From Anaerolineaceae bacterium oral taxon 439 (lineage in GTDB: Bacteria; Chloroflexota; Anaerolineae; Anaerolineales; Anaerolineaceae): 64,000 nucleotides of DNA. Made by a program: the position numbers and the translations under genes. Location of the stretch: the NCBI GenBank assembly GCA_001717545.1, contig CP017039.1, positions 1 through 64,000 on the forward strand, given 5' to 3'. Positions 15,559 to 24,321 of the stretch are shown in pieces (the stretch's first letter is position 1; the number at the start of each line of letters is the position of its first letter). The notes beneath the pieces are model-generated. The model made no database searches. It saw nothing but the letters and a program-made list of their open reading frames with translations, and was not told where the DNA came from.

Positions 15559-16707
15559 ATGCCTGTTAAGTTATCGTTCCGTGCGGAATCGATTCAACCG
15601 TCCGCGATTCGCCGTTATTTTGATGTCCCGAAGGACGTCGTTTCGCTGGGGATCGGCGAACCCGATTTCTCGTCGCCGGACTGCGTCGTTCAGGCCGCGG
15701 TCGCCGGGCTTCAGGGCAGCGAAACGCACTATACCGCGAATCTTGGGATTGCCGGGCTGCGAACCGCGATCTCGGATCATCTTTTCAATCTTTACGGCGT
15801 TCGTTATGACCCCGACGACGAGATTATCGTCACGGTCGGCTGCTCCGAGGCGCTTTTCCTGGCGCTGGCGGCGACCGTCAATCCTGGGGACGAAGTCATT
15901 GTGATTACGCCCTGTTTCGTCTCGTATCAGGCGGCGGTTTACCTCGCTTCCGGGATTCCCGTTGAAATTCCCTGCACGATCGAGAACGATTTCGATCTCG
16001 ACGTCGCGACCATCGAAGCGGCGATAACGCCGAAAACGCGGGCGATCCTGTTCGGATTCCCCTGCAATCCCACGGGCGCGGTCGCTTCGCGTGAGGCGTT
16101 GACGCGGTTGACGCAGCTGGCTTTAAAATATGATCTCGCGATGATTTCGGACGAGCTGTATGATCAGCTTGTTTTTGTGGGGGAGCATGTCTGCGCGCCG
16201 AGTATTCCGGGCGCGTTCGACCGGACCTTCCTCGTCGGCGGATTTTCGAAAAATTACGCGATGACCGGATTCCGGATCGGGTATATCTGCGGTCCGCGAA
16301 ACTTACTGAACGGGGCATATAAGATTCATCAATACCTGATCATGTCCGCGCCAACGCTGGCGCAGCTGGGCGCGATCGCGGCGCTGAAAGATGGGGCGGA
16401 AGACGTCGTGCGTATGCGCAATGAATATGACCGGCGGCGGAAGCTGCTGTACAAGACGCTGAACGAATTCGGTCTTCGGACGGCGGAACCGAAAGGTGCG
16501 TTTTATATCTTCCCGGAAATCCGGTCGACCGGGCTGACGAGCGAGGCGTTCGCCGGGCGGCTCCTGAACGAGAAGCGCGTCGCGCTGATTCCGGGGAATG
16601 GATTCGGGAAGGGCGGCGAAGGGTTCGTTCGGATTTCATACGCGACGGCGTATGAAAAAATCGAGATCGCGTTGGAACGGATCCGGAGTTTCCTGAAGGA
16701 CCTGTAA
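15559..16707 (+). CDS. Class I/II PLP-dependent aminotransferase
   Basis: The product has 382 residues, fold type I. Family markers are GIGEPDFSSPD, HYTANLGIAGLR, N170-PTG, D198 with Y201 (ISDELYDQL), the Schiff-base lysine K231 in GGFSKNYAMTGFRIGY, and a C-terminal FVRISYA arginine motif. The closest group is the aspartate/aromatic aminotransferases of the AspC/PatA type, common in Chloroflexota; the exact donor cannot be assigned. The ATG at 15559 follows GAAGGAG by six bases. A TATAAT at 15475-15480 is the likely -10 box, and a strong terminator closes the unit. Confidence 0.9.
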   Translation: MPVKLSFRAESIQPSAIRRYFDVPKDVVSLGIGEPDFSSPDCVVQAAVAGLQGSETHYTANLGIAGLRTAISDHLFNLYGVRYDPDDEIIVTVGCSEALFLALAATVNPGDEVIVITPCFVSYQAAVYLASGIPVEIPCTIENDFDLDVATIEAAITPKTRAILFGFPCNPTGAVASREALTRLTQLALKYDLAMISDELYDQLVFVGEHVCAPSIPGAFDRTFLVGGFSKNYAMTGFRIGYICGPRNLLNGAYKIHQYLIMSAPTLAQLGAIAALKDGAEDVVRMRNEYDRRRKLLYKTLNEFGLRTAEPKGAFYIFPEIRSTGLTSEAFAGRLLNEKRVALIPGNGFGKGGEGFVRISYATAYEKIEIALERIRSFLKDL

Positions 16708-16762
16708 CCGATCGAGCGCGATCGAAGAGACGTCGTCGTTTTTACGATTGGAATGAAGCTTG

Positions 16763-16789
16763 AAGACTGGACAGCTATCCAGTCTTTTT
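16763..16789 (+). terminator. Intrinsic terminator after the aminotransferase
   Basis: AAGACTGGA (16763-16771) pairs with TCCAGTCTT (16778-16786), with a six-base loop and T residues following. The converging fic gene ends just beyond it. Confidence 0.9.
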
Positions 16790-16807
16790 GTATATCAGGG
16801 AAGCTGC

Positions 16808-17974
16808 TTATGAATCCGACGATTCAAGCTCCGTCCCTTCGCTTAATATATTTAAATATTCTGTAAATAAATAGGAACGGTTTCTTCTCTGATTTGGCGT
16901 CGCCGGCGTTAAAACGTTTTTCTCAGCGAATAACTCGACGAGGGATTTTGCTGTTGGATACGTTATTTCGAGTTTTTTCTGGATTTCTGTTATCGTCAGT
17001 ATTGGCGTTTCAAAAAGGAGGTCGATCAAGGTCTCGACATTCGCCTTGTTTTTTCTTTCTTTGTGAAAACTGGATCGAAGTCTCTCTTTTAAATTGATAA
17101 TTTCTCTTCCGCATGACGTTGCGGATTCTGCAGTTGTCGCCACGGCTCGGAGGAAAAACAGGACCCACTCTTCCCATTTTCCAAATTCGCTGACTTCTCT
17201 CAACCTGTCGTAATATTCGATGCGATGTTTTTTCAGGTAGTAGCTGATGTATAGCAATGGATAATTGAGTATTTTTTGATCATAGAGCCAGAAGGTAATC
17301 AGAAGGCGCCCAACTCTCCCATTCCCATCGAGAAAAGGATGAATCATTTCAAATTGCGCATGGATCAGCGCGATTTGTATCAGTTTTGGGATCGTATTGC
17401 TTGGCTGCATGAACAATTCGAGATCTGAAAGCGCTGCCATCATTTCATCCGGCGGCGGGGGAACAAAGCTCGCATCTTTTAAAAGGCAGCCGCTTGCGCC
17501 AATCCAGTTTTGCGTTATGCGAAACTCTCCTGGTCTTTTATTTTGTCCCCTTACGCCGCGAAGCAGGATCTTATGGATTTCCCGAATTAATCGAAGGCTC
17601 AGCGGAAGATCGTCCAGCCTTTCTATTCCATAATTCAGCGCTGCAACATAGTTAACGACTTCTGACGCTTCACGCTTTTTCATTCCGGAAAGCTCGTCTA
17701 CCTGAATTACGTCGAGGAGTGTCGCTTGCGTCCCCTCGATCTGGGAACTGAGCAGCGCTTCTTTTGTGACGTACATTGAGACAAAAAGATTGGGGTTGGG
17801 CAATACTGTCGTTAATCCATCCAATCGCCCGATTTTTCGATCCGCTTCTGAGAGCTGGGTCAATATCGCTTCCGTTATTTGCAGCGCCGGGTTTGGGGGG
17901 AGCTGCTTGGGGATAAAAGCTGAATAACCGGCAAGTTGTTTAATAATACGTCCGCTTCGGTTCCTGCAATCCAT
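16808..17974 (-). CDS. Fic-family AMP-transferase with N-terminal inhibitory helix
   Basis: The product has 388 residues. The Fic core contains HPFLDGNGRVGRLL (catalytic His, FIC loop) at about residue 215. An N-terminal helix carries SSQIEGTQ, the (S/T)xxxE(G/N) motif whose glutamate blocks ATP in self-inhibited (class II) Fic proteins. A winged-helix-like C-terminus (LTITEIQKKLEITYPTAKSLVEL) is typical of the chromosomal Fic group with DUF4172/Fic_N architecture. The gene is visibly more A+T-rich than its neighbours and stands alone, pointing to transfer. The 5' region holds a long inverted repeat and a tandem repeat (18000-18076). Its target is unknown; AMPylation, or de-AMPylation, of a cellular protein is the family activity. 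Confidence 0.9.
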   Translation of the reverse strand: MDCRNRSGRIIKQLAGYSAFIPKQLPPNPALQITEAILTQLSEADRKIGRLDGLTTVLPNPNLFVSMYVTKEALLSSQIEGTQATLLDVIQVDELSGMKKREASEVVNYVAALNYGIERLDDLPLSLRLIREIHKILLRGVRGQNKRPGEFRITQNWIGASGCLLKDASFVPPPPDEMMAALSDLELFMQPSNTIPKLIQIALIHAQFEMIHPFLDGNGRVGRLLITFWLYDQKILNYPLLYISYYLKKHRIEYYDRLREVSEFGKWEEWVLFFLRAVATTAESATSCGREIINLKERLRSSFHKERKNKANVETLIDLLFETPILTITEIQKKLEITYPTAKSLVELFAEKNVLTPATPNQRRNRSYLFTEYLNILSEGTELESSDS

Positions 17975-17999
17975 TATAATTAAGACCTGCTTTCGTTTT

Positions 18000-18076
18000 C
18001 CTTATTAAAATTTTACCCGGTTTTCTTTAATAGCGGGCGCTTCAGCGGGCGCTTATTAAAAATGATTTTAATAAGG
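18000..18076. repeat. Perfect 12-bp inverted repeat enclosing an 11-bp tandem repeat, upstream of fic
   Basis: CCTTATTAAAAT (18000-18011) recurs exactly inverted as ATTTTAATAAGG (18065-18076). Between them AGCGGGCGCTT occurs twice (18032-18042 and 18044-18054) with a 12-bp period. The element lies between the fic start (17974) and the pheST T-box promoter. It may be an operator of fic or a recombination scar; no open reading frame covers it. Confidence 0.8.
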
Positions 18077-18101
18077 TCGGGCCGCATGCGCGGGTGCATG
18101 G

Positions 18102-18107
18102 TATACT
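18102..18107 (+). promoter_or_regulatory. -10 box of the T-box-pheST transcript
   Basis: TATACT preceded by ATGG lies just upstream of the T-box leader. It is the only good -10 candidate between the inverted repeat and the leader. The -35 is unclear. Confidence 0.5.
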
Positions 18108-18117
18108 TTTACCGTTG

Positions 18118-18376
18118 AAATTGAATTGAGAAAAGCGACGACCACGGAAAGTACGCCGTTCTCAACCGACAGGGAGCGCAGGGGCTGGGACTGAGACCCC
18201 GCGCGGGAGAGGAGAAGGGGGGAAGTTCCCGTGCGAGCCGTTCGGGTGAACCTCGCTTCAGGAGCGGGCGGTAGTCCGGACCGTCAGCCGGCGATAACGG
18301 CGGATAAGCGGGTTTCGCATGAAACCAAACCGGGTGGTACCGCGGAAATATCCGTCCCTGTAGGGGGCGGTTTTTT
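18118..18376 (+). promoter_or_regulatory. T-box riboswitch leader of pheST (phenylalanine specifier likely)
   Basis: The hallmark T-box sequence GGGTGGTACCGCGG occupies 18332-18345 and is followed by a terminator at 18352-18376. Upstream are the expected long stem-loops, including a GGGGCTGGGACTGAGACCCC apical hairpin near 18181. A UUC triplet in GGAAGTTCCC (18226-18228) sits where the specifier loop should be, which would read tRNA-Phe and fits the downstream genes. Uncharged tRNA-Phe should favour the antiterminator and switch on pheST. The specifier assignment is by eye; the T-box itself is clear. Confidence 0.9.
18352..18376 (+). terminator. T-box-controlled terminator before pheS
   Basis: CCGTCCC (18352-18358) pairs with GGGGCGG (18364-18370), followed by six T residues. 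It competes with the antiterminator formed with the T-box sequence. Confidence 0.85.
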
Positions 18377-18431
18377 ATTGAAAAGCGCCGAACCACGTTC
18401 GGCTTTATGATGGGGAAGGGATTGTACTGTT

Positions 18432-19469
18432 ATGGAAAATGACTTATTCCAACAGCTCGCATCGTTCGAGGCGGAGGCGCTGGCCGCGCTCGAAGCGGCT
18501 CAGGACGAAGGCGAGTTATCGCGCTGGAAATCGGCTTATTTAGGAAAAGCTTCGTTCGTCCAGCAGGTTTTCAGCCGCATGGGTTCGGCCGCGAAGGAGG
18601 ATCGTCCGCGGATCGGGCAGTCCGCGAACCGGACGCGCGCGGCGCTGGAGAGCGCTTTCGAGCTGCGCAGCGCCACGGCCGCGGAAAAGGCGATGGCCGA
18701 TCGGCTGGCTTCCGAGCGGATCGACGTGACGCTTCCAGGCCGCCCGATCCGGAAGGGCAGGCTGCATCCGGCGACGCAGAACCTCCGGGAAATTCTCTCC
18801 GTCCTGTCAGAGCTGGGCTTTGAGGTTTTTCGTTCGCCCGAGGTTGAGACGGACGTGAATAATTTCGAGCTGCTGAATATCCCGACATATCATCCGGCCC
18901 GCGACATGTGGGATACGTTTTATACGGTCGATCCCGGTGTTCTGCTGCGGACGCATACGTCTCCGGGCCAGATTCACGCGATGCGAAGGTTCGCGCCGGA
19001 GCCGATTCGCGTCGCGCTCCCGGGAATGTGCTTTCGGTATGAGCAGGTCAGCGCCCGATCCGAAATCCAGTTTAATCAGATCGAGCTTCTGGCGGTAGGG
19101 AAGCATATTTCGTTTGCCGACCTGAAAGGGACGCTTGAAGACTTTGCGAAGCGGATGTTCGGGGAGAACGTCCGGACGCGGTTCCGCCCATCCTATTTCC
19201 CGTTTACGGAACCGAGCGCGGAGATGGACGTTGAATGTTTCCTCTGCGACGGGAGCGGCTGCTCGATGTGTAAAAATTCGGGATGGCTCGAAATTCTTGG
19301 CTGCGGCATGGTCCATCCGACGGTCCTTCGCAACGGGGGTTACGATCCGGCGGTATATTCCGGCTACGCCGCAGGGATGGGACCTGAACGGATTATGATA
19401 TTACGGCATGCGATCGACGATATTCGCTATTTCTGGAACAACGATATTCGATTCCTGGAGCAATTCTGA
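18432..19469 (+). CDS. pheS: Phenylalanyl-tRNA synthetase alpha subunit
   Basis: The product has 345 residues, the normal length. An N-terminal coiled-coil domain (about 1-95) binds tRNA. The class II catalytic core carries motif 2 PIRVALPGMCFRYEQVSARSE with FNQIE, and motif 3 GYAAGMGPERIMILRH. The four-cysteine CDGSGCSMCKNSGW segment is common in bacterial PheS. PheS and PheT form an alpha2-beta2 enzyme charging tRNA-Phe. Expression is controlled by the T-box leader upstream. The TGA stop overlaps the pheT ATG by one base. Confidence 0.97.
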   Translation: MENDLFQQLASFEAEALAALEAAQDEGELSRWKSAYLGKASFVQQVFSRMGSAAKEDRPRIGQSANRTRAALESAFELRSATAAEKAMADRLASERIDVTLPGRPIRKGRLHPATQNLREILSVLSELGFEVFRSPEVETDVNNFELLNIPTYHPARDMWDTFYTVDPGVLLRTHTSPGQIHAMRRFAPEPIRVALPGMCFRYEQVSARSEIQFNQIELLAVGKHISFADLKGTLEDFAKRMFGENVRTRFRPSYFPFTEPSAEMDVECFLCDGSGCSMCKNSGWLEILGCGMVHPTVLRNGGYDPAVYSGYAAGMGPERIMILRHAIDDIRYFWNNDIRFLEQF

Positions 19470-21997
19470 TGAACATTCCTCTTTCCTGGTTAAAAGATTT
19501 TGTTGAAATAAATCTCCCGCTCGAAGAAATCGCCCGGGTCATGACGATGGCGGGGCTGGAGGTTGACGAGGTCAGGCTGTTGGGGCTGGCGGCGCCGGAT
19601 AACGACCGGCACGGCTTTAAATTTACCGGGCTGTCCTGGCCCGCGGATAAATTCGTCGTCGCCGAAATTCAGGAAGTCAACGCGCATCCCGACGCCGACC
19701 GGCTGGTTCTCTGCGAGCTGGACGATGGAACGGGCATCCGGACGATCCTGACCGGCGCGCCGAACCTCTATCCGTATAAGGGGAAGGGCCGGATCGAGCC
19801 GCCGCTGAAGGTCGCTTACGTTCGCGAGGGAGCGGTTCTCTACGACGGGCATAAACCGGGTTTTGAGTTGACGAAGCTGAAAAAAACGAAGATTCGCGGG
19901 TTTGAGACGAATTCGATGGTCTGCTCTGAGAAGGAGCTGGGCTTATCGGAGGAGAGCGACGGGATTATCCTTTTCGACAGCGACGCGCCGACAGGGACGC
20001 CGCTCGCGGATTACATCGGCGACGCGGTCTTTGTGGTCGATATCCTTCCGAATATGGCGCGGAACGCCTGTATCCGCGGGGTCGCCCGCGAAATCGCGGC
20101 GCAGCTCAAGCTTCCGCTCAAGTCGCCGTGCCGTCCGGTCCAGCCGAGCGGCGCGCCGATCGATGGGCTGGCTTCAATCGAAATTCGCGATCCGGAATTG
20201 AACCCGCGCTTTATTCTGGGGTATGCCGATGGGCTCAGGGCGCAGCCGAGTCCGCGCTGGGTCCAGCGGCGGTTGAACGCCGCCGGGATGCGTCCGATTA
20301 ATAGTATCGTCGACGCGACGAATTACGTCATGCTTGAGTTGGGCTTGCCGCTGCATGCGTTCGATTACGATTCGCTTGTCCGGCGGGCGAACGGCGCCGC
20401 TCCCGCGATTGTTACGCGCCATGCGCGCAGCGGCGAGGTCCTGAAGACGCTGGACGACGTCGAACGGACGCTGGACGATTCGATGATGCTCGTGACCGAC
20501 GGCGCCGGCGCGCTTTCGATCGGCGGAATCATGGGCGGGATGGAGAGCGAGATCCTTCCGGAAACGACGAGGGTTTTGCTTGAATCAGCGGCCTGGAACT
20601 TCGTGAATATCCGGAAAACGGCGACGAAGCTGCGGCTGAGCAGCGAGGCTGGGTACCGGAACAGCCGCGGGGTCCATCCGAATATTGCGCGCGAGGCCTG
20701 CGAGGCCTGCTTATCGCGGATGGTCGACTGGAGCGGCGGGCGGATCGCTCCGGGAACGATCGACCGGTACCCGAACGTTTTCCCGGATACGGTCAACGAG
20801 CTCAGCGCGGACGATATCGAGCGCGCGCTGGGCGTTCGGATCCCGTTATCCGAAGTCGCGGAATACCTGCGTCGGTTGGAATTCGACGTTGAAGCGATCG
20901 ACAGCGGCGAACGGCTCCGCGTGACAACCCCGGCGCACCGGCTCGATATTGGAGAAGGGCTGATCGGGAAGGCCGACCTGATCGAGGAGACTGCGCGTCT
21001 TTACGGGTATGACCGGATTCCGACGACGCGGATGAGCGACGAGCTTCCGCCGGCGTATGCGAATCCGATGATCCAGTTTGAGAATAAGGTCCGCGACGAG
21101 CTCGCGAGCGTCGGTTTATACGAAATTATCACGTACCGGATGACGGCGCCGGAGCGCGAGGCGCGGTTCTTCGGGACGGCAGCAGAGCGCTGCGTCCGGC
21201 TGGCGAACCCGATTTCGCCCGACCGGTCCGTTTTGCGGACGAGCCTGCTCCCCGGAGTGATGGAAGTTGTCGAACGCAACGTCCGTCTTCATGACGAGAT
21301 CGGATTTTTCGAGGTGGGGCCGGTTTTTATCCCGGTCGACGGCGAGGCGCTCCCGCGCGAAGAGATTCGGCTTTCGGCCGCGATGAGCGGGAAACGCTTC
21401 GTAGACAGCTGGGATCATCATTCGGACGAACGGATCAACTTTTTCGATCTGAAAGCCGTTCTGGAAACGCTGACCGCAGGGCTTCACCTCCCGAAGCTGA
21501 CGCTCGTCCCGACCGTCCTTCCGTATTTCCATCCCGGCAAGGCGGCTGAGATCCGGATAGACGATACGCCGGTCGGCGTGATTGGCGAGCTGCATCCGTC
21601 TTCGCAAAAGAACTATGACCTGACGGGGAACACGGTTGCGGTGATGGACCTGTCGCTGGAAACGCTGCAGTCGCTGGCGGACGTGAATTATCCGATCCGT
21701 CCGATTTCGACGTTCCCGATGATTTTTGAGGATATTGCGGTGATCGTCGATGAGGCGCTGCCGGCCGCGGAGGTGATCGCGCTGATCCGGCAGTCGGGCG
21801 GAAAGATCCTGAAGAAGGTCGAGCTGTTCGATATTTTCCGGTCGGAGGCGATTGGATCGGACAAGAAAAGCCTTGCGTTCAGCCTCGCGTACCAGTCCGA
21901 CGAAAAGACGCTGACGGATAAGGACGCGACGGCGATCCGGAATAAGATCGTCCGCCGCCTGGAGCAGGTTTTCGGCGCAAAGCTGCGCAGTTCGTAG
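19469..21997 (+). CDS. pheT: Phenylalanyl-tRNA synthetase beta subunit
   Basis: The product has 842 residues, full length. In order: an N-terminal B1 region with OB-fold tRNA-binding segment (about 45-160, VAEIQEVNAHPDADRLVLCEL), the B3/B4 editing domain (about 215-385), the B5 domain (about 405-475), the catalytic-like core (RLYGYDRIPTT onward), and a C-terminal anticodon-binding FDX-ACB domain (YPIRPISTFPMIFEDIAVIV to the end). Editing removes Tyr mischarged on tRNA-Phe. The ATG overlaps the pheS stop, so the pair is translationally coupled, and a strong terminator follows 90 bases later. Confidence 0.97.
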   Translation: MNIPLSWLKDFVEINLPLEEIARVMTMAGLEVDEVRLLGLAAPDNDRHGFKFTGLSWPADKFVVAEIQEVNAHPDADRLVLCELDDGTGIRTILTGAPNLYPYKGKGRIEPPLKVAYVREGAVLYDGHKPGFELTKLKKTKIRGFETNSMVCSEKELGLSEESDGIILFDSDAPTGTPLADYIGDAVFVVDILPNMARNACIRGVAREIAAQLKLPLKSPCRPVQPSGAPIDGLASIEIRDPELNPRFILGYADGLRAQPSPRWVQRRLNAAGMRPINSIVDATNYVMLELGLPLHAFDYDSLVRRANGAAPAIVTRHARSGEVLKTLDDVERTLDDSMMLVTDGAGALSIGGIMGGMESEILPETTRVLLESAAWNFVNIRKTATKLRLSSEAGYRNSRGVHPNIAREACEACLSRMVDWSGGRIAPGTIDRYPNVFPDTVNELSADDIERALGVRIPLSEVAEYLRRLEFDVEAIDSGERLRVTTPAHRLDIGEGLIGKADLIEETARLYGYDRIPTTRMSDELPPAYANPMIQFENKVRDELASVGLYEIITYRMTAPEREARFFGTAAERCVRLANPISPDRSVLRTSLLPGVMEVVERNVRLHDEIGFFEVGPVFIPVDGEALPREEIRLSAAMSGKRFVDSWDHHSDERINFFDLKAVLETLTAGLHLPKLTLVPTVLPYFHPGKAAEIRIDDTPVGVIGELHPSSQKNYDLTGNTVAVMDLSLETLQSLADVNYPIRPISTFPMIFEDIAVIVDEALPAAEVIALIRQSGGKILKKVELFDIFRSEAIGSDKKSLAFSLAYQSDEKTLTDKDATAIRNKIVRRLEQVFGAKLRSS

Positions 21998-22086
21998 ATA
22001 AAACAGGGAAAAGAATGAACGTAAGAGACCGTTTTGAATGCTGATATAAGCGACCCTGTAAATCATTGCCATGGTTTAATAAGAAG

Positions 22087-22122
22087 AGGCTGCCCTTTTC
22101 CGACTTTTGGGGCAGCCTTTTT
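22087..22122 (+). terminator. Intrinsic terminator of the pheST operon
   Basis: AGGCTGCCC (22087-22095) pairs with GGGCAGCCT (22110-22118), with a T tail. The following 100 bases up to 22227 hold nothing recognisable. Confidence 0.9.
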
Positions 22123-22227
22123 ATCCGCCATGGGTCATATTATTAAGATATAGAAACAAATCGGGAGACTTCCGGAGAATATCATTGTAAACGGGGGATA
22201 TAGGGCACTCTCAAGAATCCCGCATAT

Positions 22228-23477
22228 TTACTCTGAAAATTGTTCTTTCGAATGGTATTTTGAGACGCCTTCATTATTTGTCCCTGCCCGATCCATTAGT
22301 TGATAAGGCAATTCCACCGAAACTGTTTCCCCGGCTAAAAAGCCCTTTTCCTTCAGGCAATACAATATCTGCGGCATAGGCTGTCTGGCGGCGGCGCGGG
22401 TCCTTCCGAAAGACGCCGACGGTTCCGCCCAAAGGATACCGTCCGCCCAAAACAGCCTCACTGGCTGCATGAAATCTATCCATCTCCCCGGCACATCCGC
22501 CGTCAGGCAGGCGGAGACCCGCATGGATTCCCGGCGGCGGCCCGCCGTCAGCAGATCTATCGCCGCACGGAGATAATACAGGCAGATCAGCCGCGCTCCG
22601 CCCGGAGGGCCGGGGATACCCAACACCGGCACACCCCCAATGAAGGTCAGGCTGCAATGCTTGCCGGGAGCCACGCCCAATTCCTGTACCACGACCGTAC
22701 CCAGTTTCTCCAGCACATCCATGGTAAAATCCTTGCTCCACTTGGAGGAACCCGCGCCAATCACCACCATGTCCGCCTGCCGCACGCCACGCAGCAACGC
22801 CGCTTCCAGATCCGCCGGGTCGTCGGGCACAATGCCGCCCACCGCCGCCTGACAACCGAAACGCTTCAGCATGGCATACACCATGACGCTGTTGGATTCT
22901 ACGTTTTTCCCAATGGGCACTTGCCCCCGGAGGGGATCAGCTCGTCTCCGGTGGGAAGAAACAGGACTCGCGGCTTCGCAAAAACGGGCACGCTTTGAAA
23001 CCCCGCGGAAAGACGGCTTCCCAAAGCGTCCGGCGTCAGCGTTTCACCCCGACGGGCCAGAATTTCCCCTTTCATCATCAGGCTCCCCGCGGGCTGGATC
23101 TCTTCGCCTTTCCGCTTAGGGGCTGTGCAGATAGAAATCTCTTTGCCGTATTTCTTCACTTCTTCAATGGGAATCACCGTGTCGAATTCTTCGGGAATCG
23201 CAACGCCTGTGTTGCTGTAAACAAACTCCCGACCTTCTGTCCAGTCGGACGTATCCGGCAACCCGGCGGCAAAATCCGCGAAGCGCACGGCGATCCCGTC
23301 ACAGGCGCTGGCATCCTGACCCGGCAAGGAATAGGGAGCAGTCAGATCCTCGGAAACTGTCCTCCCGTCCGCCTCCCAAATGGGGACCAACTCCATCCGG
23401 TTCAGAAATGGGATATGCTTTTCCAGAATGGACATCATCTCGTCCCGCGTGGGCTCAAAAGCAAGGGGATGATACAT
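22228..23477 (-). pseudogene. moeA-like molybdopterin-binding gene broken by a one-base frameshift
   Basis: The N-terminal part reads from the ATG at 23477 (MYHPLAFEPTRDEMMSILEK) through FLPTGDELIPSGGK, then runs into TAG at 22899-22901. The C-terminal part continues in another frame from about 22920 (VPIGKNVESNSVMVYAM) to 22228. Restoring one C between 22920 and 22921 (plus strand) joins them into a continuous protein of about 416 residues. It resembles MoeA proteins, which insert molybdenum into molybdopterin, though SSKWSKDF and PGPPGGARL replace usual MoeA motifs, so it is a divergent branch. The start overlaps the stop of the DUF364 gene (TGATG). It could be a pseudogene, a sequencing error, or two polypeptides with a GTG restart at 22920. 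Confidence 0.85.
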
Positions 23478-24310
23478 CACAGCACCGCCTTTCGCCGGAT
23501 GACGGTCCGCTCGGCGGATTTTCCGAAGAAGTGATAGCCGGAGCCGCCTTCGCTGATGATGTCCAAAAGCGCATCCGGCTTCGTCACCTGGATGCCGCCC
23601 AGCATCGTCACGCCTCTGGCGAAAAAGGCGTCCGGCAACATACTGGCGGTGGGACCTGTGACCAGGATTTCCGCTCCCGGCTTTGCCAGCTCCAAAAGCC
23701 CCGGCAGGGTATCGTTGAGGATCGTCACGCCGGTGATGACCAGCAGGTCCGCGTCCGGCACGCACTCCGCCGCCCTCTCCGGCGGCAGATAGTATGGCAT
23801 TTCCCGTTCCTTAAGGGTCCGGGGGTCCTGTTCCATCACATGGAAATCCGCCCCGGCGGCTATCAGCTTTTTCAGCATGGGCGCCAGCGCGCCCACCACC
23901 ACCGTTTTGCGATAGCGGGTCACATCCAGCTCGTCAAAGGCGTCCGCTCCTGTCAGAATCTCATAATCCCGGGGCGGGGATTTCTCCCAGACCGCCATAC
24001 TCAAAGCGTTCAGGGCGGCAATGCCCAAGGTACGGCGAAGAATATTATCGCAGAAAATATCCTCTAAACAGGCTCGGGCAGGCCGTCCCCGGAGCCGTCC
24101 CGACAGCGGCATGGCCCTGGCGGAGCTGGGGCAGCATACCGCCTCCGGCATTTCCTTCACTGGGGTGAAACACAGACCGCCGTGGCCTGTGGACAGCTTC
24201 ACACCGGAGAAAAACAGCCCGAAGGCTGCTCTCTCCACCGTGACGCCATCCAGATCAAGGACAGTCTCCGCCTGCCGGATGGAATCCCGCAGAATCGAAA
24301 GCCGTTCCAT
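23477..24310 (-). CDS. DUF4213/DUF364 putative metal-chelation (Rossmann-like) protein
   Basis: The product has 277 residues. The N-terminal part (about 10-95) fits DUF4213 (enolase-N-like; VERAAFGLFFSGVKLSTGHGG). The rest is the DUF364 Rossmann-like domain (VVVGALAPMLKKLIAAGADFHVMEQDP, DADLLVITGVTILNDTLPGLLELAKPGAEILVTGPT). This family is usually linked to metal uptake and ABC transporters of molybdenum or iron type; its biochemical role is unproven. It has a strong GGGAGG ribosome site and sits between an ABC-transporter remnant and the broken moeA-like gene. Codon choice differs from the flanks, with many GGC/GCC/CTG and fewer NCG codons, suggesting import of the whole cluster. Confidence 0.8.
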   Translation of the reverse strand: MERLSILRDSIRQAETVLDLDGVTVERAAFGLFFSGVKLSTGHGGLCFTPVKEMPEAVCCPSSARAMPLSGRLRGRPARACLEDIFCDNILRRTLGIAALNALSMAVWEKSPPRDYEILTGADAFDELDVTRYRKTVVVGALAPMLKKLIAAGADFHVMEQDPRTLKEREMPYYLPPERAAECVPDADLLVITGVTILNDTLPGLLELAKPGAEILVTGPTASMLPDAFFARGVTMLGGIQVTKPDALLDIISEGGSGYHFFGKSAERTVIRRKAVL

Positions 24311-24321
24311 AGCGCCTCCCG

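Noticed and set aside
16808-17974. Fic gene as part of a toxin-antitoxin pair
   Set aside because: No separate small antitoxin frame is adjacent; the inhibitory motif is within the protein itself (SSQIEGTQ).
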